From: Pontibacillus yanchengensis Y32
GTDB lineage: Bacteria > Bacillota > Bacilli > Bacillales > BH030062
Assembly (NCBI RefSeq): GCF_000770635.1
Contig: NZ_AVBF01000003.1
Coordinates: 1 to 64,000, forward strand
Reading direction: 5' to 3'
Length of the DNA: 64,000 nucleotides
The translations under genes and the position numbers were made by a program. The first letter of the stretch is position 1. Each line of letters begins with the position of its first letter. Shown here piece after piece: positions 60,491 through 64,000 of this stretch. The notes below the pieces were generated by a model. The model was not told the DNA's origin and did not search any database. It saw nothing but the letters and a program-made list of their open reading frames with translations.

Positions 60491-61191
60491 AAGGAATCGT
60501 TGAATTTGTATCCAACGCCCCACACGGTTTGTATATACTGAGGTTTAGTCGAGTCCGCTTCAATTTTGTCTCTTATTTTACTCATATAAACCGTAACCGT
60601 GTTGATATCGCCATAATCGGTATAACCCCATACCTTCTCATACAGTTGTTCCTTGGAAAATACTTGACCCTTATGGGAAAGTAGTAAGTGAAGCAACTTA
60701 AATTCCGTTGCTGATACACTAACCCTTTCCTCATTTACATACAACTCATATCTTTTTACGTCCAATTTCAAGTTCCTATACTCGATGATGTGATCATATG
60801 TTTCCTCTTTGTTATTGGAAAAATGTTTATAACGACGTAGATGGGCTTTGATTCGAGCCACTAACTCCCCAGGGCTGAGCGGCTTTGACATATAATCATC
60901 TGCCCCGATACCAAGTCCTATTATTTTATCGGTATCACTCTTTTTCGCACTCATCATTAAGATAGGAATGTTCGATTCTTTTCGAATCCTTCTACACACT
61001 TCGATTCCGTCTATATTCGGTAGCATAATATCTAGTACAGCCATGATTGGTTTTTCTTTATAAAATTGAGCAATACCCTCTTCCCCGTCATAGGTAAGGA
61101 TTGCTTCATAGCCTTCTACTTGAAGATAATCTCTGACTAGTTCACCAAGTTCCTTTTCATCTTCAACAATTAATATTTTTTCTTCGTTCAT
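60487..61191 (-). CDS. OmpR family response regulator
   Basis: Regulator of 234 residues. Receiver domain with EDEKE at the start, phosphoacceptor Asp in MAVLDIMLP, SAKKSDTDK and the conserved Lys in MSKPLSP; winged-helix output domain with SATEFKLLHLLLSHKGQVFSKEQLYEKVWGYTDYGDINTVTVYMSKIRDKIE. Partner of the overlapping kinase gene. It follows the permease gene by 27 bases, so expression of the transporter and its regulators is linked. Confidence 0.92.
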   Translation of the reverse strand: MNEEKILIVEDEKELGELVRDYLQVEGYEAILTYDGEEGIAQFYKEKPIMAVLDIMLPNIDGIEVCRRIRKESNIPILMMSAKKSDTDKIIGLGIGADDYMSKPLSPGELVARIKAHLRRYKHFSNNKEETYDHIIEYRNLKLDVKRYELYVNEERVSVSATEFKLLHLLLSHKGQVFSKEQLYEKVWGYTDYGDINTVTVYMSKIRDKIEADSTKPQYIQTVWGVGYKFNDSL

Positions 61192-61218
61192 AACAGCCCG
61201 CCTTTATTCATTCTTACA

Positions 61219-62169
61219 TTATGCGGCTACATCACGCTTTTTGAACACAAACCACGTTAATGAAGTAAACACTATAAAATAAACAATTAATACAGTAACA
61301 GAAAAAGTCATCGTCATCCCCTCAACCAGTGGAACACCATTCGTGTACTGCTGAAGGTTCGTATTCGCAAACAACACATATTTCACCCAATCATAAGTGC
61401 TTAACAATTGAATAAGTTGAGGTCCAGTAAATAATAAAAAGATAGAGATGCCAATCGCAAGAGAACTACTGCGAAATACAGTGGAAATCATAAAGGCTAA
61501 CGTGACCATCATTAGAAGGTCAATACTATTGAACCCAAAAAGATTAATGATATGCATCACCATGCTCTTCTCTAGAACTTCTCCGTTATTGTATACCAGA
61601 TATGGTTGATCTGCACCTCCAACTCCGAAGAATATGCTTCCTACAATGAATGAAAAACCAAATAATAATACCAAACTGAAAAAAGCAAATAAAATCGTCG
61701 AAATGTACTTCGATAAAATAATTTTAGTACGGCTTACCGGCCTGATTAATAATAGTTTAATGGTACCCCAGGAGAATTCACTGGCAACCATACCGCCAGC
61801 TACAACAATTGTAAATAATGCGATGAGTCCAGTAAAATTCGTTGCATCAATCATGAACCCCCAAAGGGACTTAGAATCAACAGGAGGAATATCATGTTCA
61901 ATTCGATAGTTGTTAATCGCCACTTGTTTTTTTACGTACGTTTCACCTGCCCCCTTTAAGGGACTTGATTCTAACTGTTTTTGTAATTGAGTATTTTCTA
62001 ATTGAAGTCTTTCTTTCCAGTTGGCATTATCATCTGATTCCATAATGAATGCGGAAAATACCCCAACCGCCAAAACTGCGAATACGACTAACCCAATCAT
62101 CACCCATGTTCCTAATCGTTTATATAACTTCATATTTTCATTTTGGATTAATTTTAATAATTTCATCAT
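61219..62169 (-). CDS. ABC-2 type permease, BcrB-like
   Basis: Membrane subunit of 316 residues with six hydrophobic segments and a large outer loop between the first two (about 40-105). The ABC-2 pattern is clear: ATNFTGLIALFTIVVAGGMVASEFSWGTIKLLLIRPVSRTKIILSKY. Similar permeases pair with BcrA-like ATPases in bacitracin or lantibiotic resistance and in lipid export. Its ATG immediately follows the stop codon of the ATPase gene. Substrate unknown. Confidence 0.88.
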   Translation of the reverse strand: MMKLLKLIQNENMKLYKRLGTWVMIGLVVFAVLAVGVFSAFIMESDDNANWKERLQLENTQLQKQLESSPLKGAGETYVKKQVAINNYRIEHDIPPVDSKSLWGFMIDATNFTGLIALFTIVVAGGMVASEFSWGTIKLLLIRPVSRTKIILSKYISTILFAFFSLVLLFGFSFIVGSIFFGVGGADQPYLVYNNGEVLEKSMVMHIINLFGFNSIDLLMMVTLAFMISTVFRSSSLAIGISIFLLFTGPQLIQLLSTYDWVKYVLFANTNLQQYTNGVPLVEGMTMTFSVTVLIVYFIVFTSLTWFVFKKRDVAA

Positions 62170-63093
62170 CTAGTTTCCACCTCCCGTAATTTCGAGGAAT
62201 TTCTCTTCTAATGTTGAATGGATGGTCGTAATTCCGTACACCTTCAGGTTATGTTTAACAAATAATTCATTCATTTCTGCAATCTCCTCATACGTAACAG
62301 ACACATCAACAAAATCATTACCTTCCTTTACTATTACGGACCCGTAAGTGGAGTTCAGTAATTCCACTGCTTTATCCAACGGCGATACATAGAAACGAAC
62401 TCCTTCCTTAGAAGAGGAGCCGACAAAGTCCCCAACGGTTTCCACACTGATTAACCTTCCATGCTGGATAATCCCGATACGGTCACACAACAATTGCATC
62501 TCAGCAAGAAGGTGACTGGAAACAAACACAGCCATGTTTTCCTCATGAGCAATTCTGCGGATATAATTTCGAATTTCACGAATACCTGCAGGATCCAATC
62601 CATTTGTTGGTTCATCCAGGATCAACAAGGAAGGAGAATGAAGTAATGCTTGCGCAAGTCCTAGTCTTTGCCTCATCCCTAAGGAATAACTCCCCACTTT
62701 GTTTTTAATCCTTTTTTCCAATCCCACCAACTTCACTACTTCTTGTATCCGGTCCTTTGTAATCTTTGTTGGAACCATTCTTGCATAGTGAATCAAATTG
62801 TCATACCCAGATAGAAATTTGTACATCTCAGGATTTTCAATAATCCCCCCAACATGAGCTATAGCTTTTTCGTAATTCTTTTTAATGCTATGATTGTGAA
62901 TCAGAATTTCTCCTTCTGTTATATCCATTAATCCTACCATCATGCGAATCGTCGTTGTTTTCCCTGCTCCATTTGGCCCAAGAAAACCGAATACCTCACC
63001 AGGAAAAACTTGCAACGATATATCATCAATAATCGTGGTCTTTCCTATTCGTTTCTTTACATTTATTAATTCAGCGACTGGTGTCTTCTCCAT
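62170..63093 (-). CDS. ABC transporter ATP-binding protein, BcrA-like
   Basis: ATPase of 307 residues. Walker A GPNGAGKTT (about 38-46), Q loop at GGIIENPEMYKFLSGYDNL, signature YSLGMRQRLGLAQALL, Walker B LLILDEPTNGLDPAGI and the switch His in SSHLLAEM. The C-terminal 80 residues are the extra domain of BcrA-type exporters. First gene of the ATPase, permease, regulator, kinase operon, an arrangement known for B. subtilis YbdAB-YbdJK and for peptide antibiotic resistance modules. GGGAGGTATTGGG precedes the ATG. Confidence 0.92.
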   Translation of the reverse strand: MEKTPVAELINVKKRIGKTTIIDDISLQVFPGEVFGFLGPNGAGKTTTIRMMVGLMDITEGEILIHNHSIKKNYEKAIAHVGGIIENPEMYKFLSGYDNLIHYARMVPTKITKDRIQEVVKLVGLEKRIKNKVGSYSLGMRQRLGLAQALLHSPSLLILDEPTNGLDPAGIREIRNYIRRIAHEENMAVFVSSHLLAEMQLLCDRIGIIQHGRLISVETVGDFVGSSSKEGVRFYVSPLDKAVELLNSTYGSVIVKEGNDFVDVSVTYEEIAEMNELFVKHNLKVYGITTIHSTLEEKFLEITGGGN

Positions 63094-63469
63094 CCCAATA
63101 CCTCCCTTTCAACTAAGACCATTATGCCAAGGAATTCTTATCAACCACTTATAAAAATATTAAAAAAGTATTAATAACTATTATTCCGAAAGACTGTAGT
63201 GGCATACTTTTTCACAGTAAAGGTAAACTCAAAGCGCTAAAGTTAATCTTGTAATAACCAACAACTTTCTTTACTTTTAAAGAAAACTCGCCGAGTAGCA
63301 AGCCTTTGGTGCAGACAGAGGCCTAGTTGCACTCTTACTTTCATCCTTGAAAAGATTTAAACTTTCTAAAAGTGTAAAAAAGCCTGTAACCATTAATTTC
63401 TTAATGATTACAGACTTCTAATCCTCCATGCTTTAAAGAACTTATTGTTTTGTTATGGTTGTATAAATT
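63094..63469. other. Intergenic region before the ABC operon
   Basis: About 375 bases. Probable promoter region of the ABC operon next to 63094, then the terminator of the glucosidase gene (63376-63413). No gene or repeat seen in the rest. Confidence 0.55.
63376..63413 (-). terminator. Terminator of the glucosidase gene
   Basis: CTGTAACCATTAA / TTAATGATTACAG (one G-A mismatch) with a 4-nt loop, followed by TTTTTT on the minus strand. Same stem sequence as the terminator at 48216-48252. Confidence 0.82.
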
Positions 63470-64000
63470 TTAATGTTTAAAAACGGTCCCTTCATAAGGC
63501 GATAATGTTCCAGTTGCGGAACTTTTATTTTCATTGGTTATTAGAACACTAGCTCCACTTATTTCTTCAACAACCTCCTGAGCTAACTCAACCTCCTTCC
63601 CAGAAAAATTACACAACACAATAAGTGATTCCCCATCCCCTACACGTCGATAGGCAAAAACATTCGGATCATCTCTCATAAGTAATGCAAAGGATCCAGT
63701 CGTAATGACATCTAACTCTTTTCGTAGTTGGATAAGACGTTGATAAAAATAGAAAATAGAATCCTCATCCGCTAATGCAGCTTCAGCATTGATAGTTTCA
63801 TAGTTACTATTTACCTGCAGCCATGGAGTTCCGTTCGTAAAACCTGCATTTTTCTCATTGCTCCATTGCATTGGAGTTCGGGCATTGTCCCGGCCCTTTG
63901 CATAAATAGCTTCCATAATCTCTTCATGTGACCAGCCTAGGTCTGATTTTTCCTTATACATGTTCAGCGTTTCGATATCTCGATAATCTTCTAGGTGATT
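63470..64000 (-). CDS. Oligo-1,6-glucosidase / alpha-glucosidase (GH13), 3' part
   Basis: C-terminal 176 codons of a GH13 enzyme; the frame is open to the window edge (NHLEDYRDIETLNMYKEK precedes an internal Met), so the gene continues beyond 64000. The block GRDNARTPMQWSNEKNAGF with GTPWLQVNSNY is diagnostic of the oligo-1,6-glucosidase / trehalose-6-phosphate hydrolase / sucrose isomerase group of GH13. The C-terminal beta domain (FAYRRVGDGESLIVLCNFSGKEVEL) is complete and ends PYEGTVFKH. Cytosolic hydrolysis of isomaltose, sucrose or palatinose is expected. The catalytic Asp and Glu lie outside the window, so substrate cannot be narrowed. Confidence 0.88.
   Translation of the reverse strand, partial: NHLEDYRDIETLNMYKEKSDLGWSHEEIMEAIYAKGRDNARTPMQWSNEKNAGFTNGTPWLQVNSNYETINAEAALADEDSIFYFYQRLIQLRKELDVITTGSFALLMRDDPNVFAYRRVGDGESLIVLCNFSGKEVELAQEVVEEISGASVLITNENKSSATGTLSPYEGTVFKH

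Noticed and set aside
61634-61909. Long antisense frames over many genes
   Set aside because: Antisense frames inside well-supported genes, without ribosome sites or recognisable domains.

Overview
The window reads as chromosomal DNA of a low-GC, spore-forming Firmicute of the family Bacillaceae. Support: strong AGGAGG-type ribosome sites, frequent TTG/GTG starts, a Spo0E-type phosphatase, lutABC with its GntR regulator, a divergent citR/citA pair, RsbR-type STAS and LtaS-type proteins. The BCCT transporter and NhaC-like antiporter would fit a salt-tolerant genus, but the species cannot be fixed from sequence alone. No rRNA, tRNA, CRISPR array, prophage or complete insertion sequence was seen.

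Layout. 0-7.3 kb: cytidine deaminase-like gene; BCCT transporter, GntR/UTRA regulator and a DddP-like M24 metalloenzyme; DUF1801 protein; photolyase/cryptochrome; PRC-barrel protein. 7.3-15.4 kb: an accessory, defence-flavoured stretch with a membrane-anchored DUF4041/T5orf172 protein, a PLD-helicase-DUF3427 protein, a Nudix enzyme, a 68-residue unknown and an HNH nuclease, with a LURP-like and a BI-1 protein among them. 15.5-23.5 kb: nitronate monooxygenase, citR/citA, a lipoprotein, and a three-gene operon of plsY, a GNAT-aminotransferase fusion and an LTA synthase. 23.8-27.7 kb: lutABC and lutR with matching operators. 27.9-33.9 kb: decayed isochorismatase, lipoproteins, a small gene split by a 181-bp element, cutC, a sensor kinase, a Spo0E protein and an RsbR protein. 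34-42.1 kb: a copper cluster (Cys-rich four-helix protein, membrane protein, CopZ, CopB, small exported protein, two-component system, CcdA-like protein, BNR lipoprotein); four of its genes carry one shared promoter element. 42.2-48.2 kb: membrane protein, MBL hydrolase plus TetR, MFS transporter, Fur-box FhuF-like reductase, NhaC-like antiporter. 48.2-57.2 kb: GH32 remnant, then a sugar catabolic operon (GntR, two TIM-barrel isomerases, ADP-ribosylglycohydrolase-family protein, ABC importer without ATPase, FGGY kinase). 57.7-64 kb: two universal stress proteins, a BcrAB-like ABC transporter with a two-component system, and the 3' end of an oligo-1,6-glucosidase.

Repeats are the most striking non-coding content. 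Family A (7 copies) is a hairpin with GTGCCAGACCCCC arms; family B (9 copies) is a 29-nt hairpin. Both show paired substitutions that keep the stem, and both usually lie within a few bases of stop codons. Three loci nest one A between two inverted B copies. A separate 181-bp element has two copies about 97% identical; removing one exactly restores a 58-codon gene.

Best candidates for something new: the DddP-like operon whose enzyme keeps all metal ligands but has Gly at the proposed catalytic Asp; the copper-cluster promoter element; the PlsY/GNAT-PLP/LtaS operon; the sugar operon containing an ADP-ribosylglycohydrolase-family protein; and the helicase/Nudix/HNH neighbourhood.
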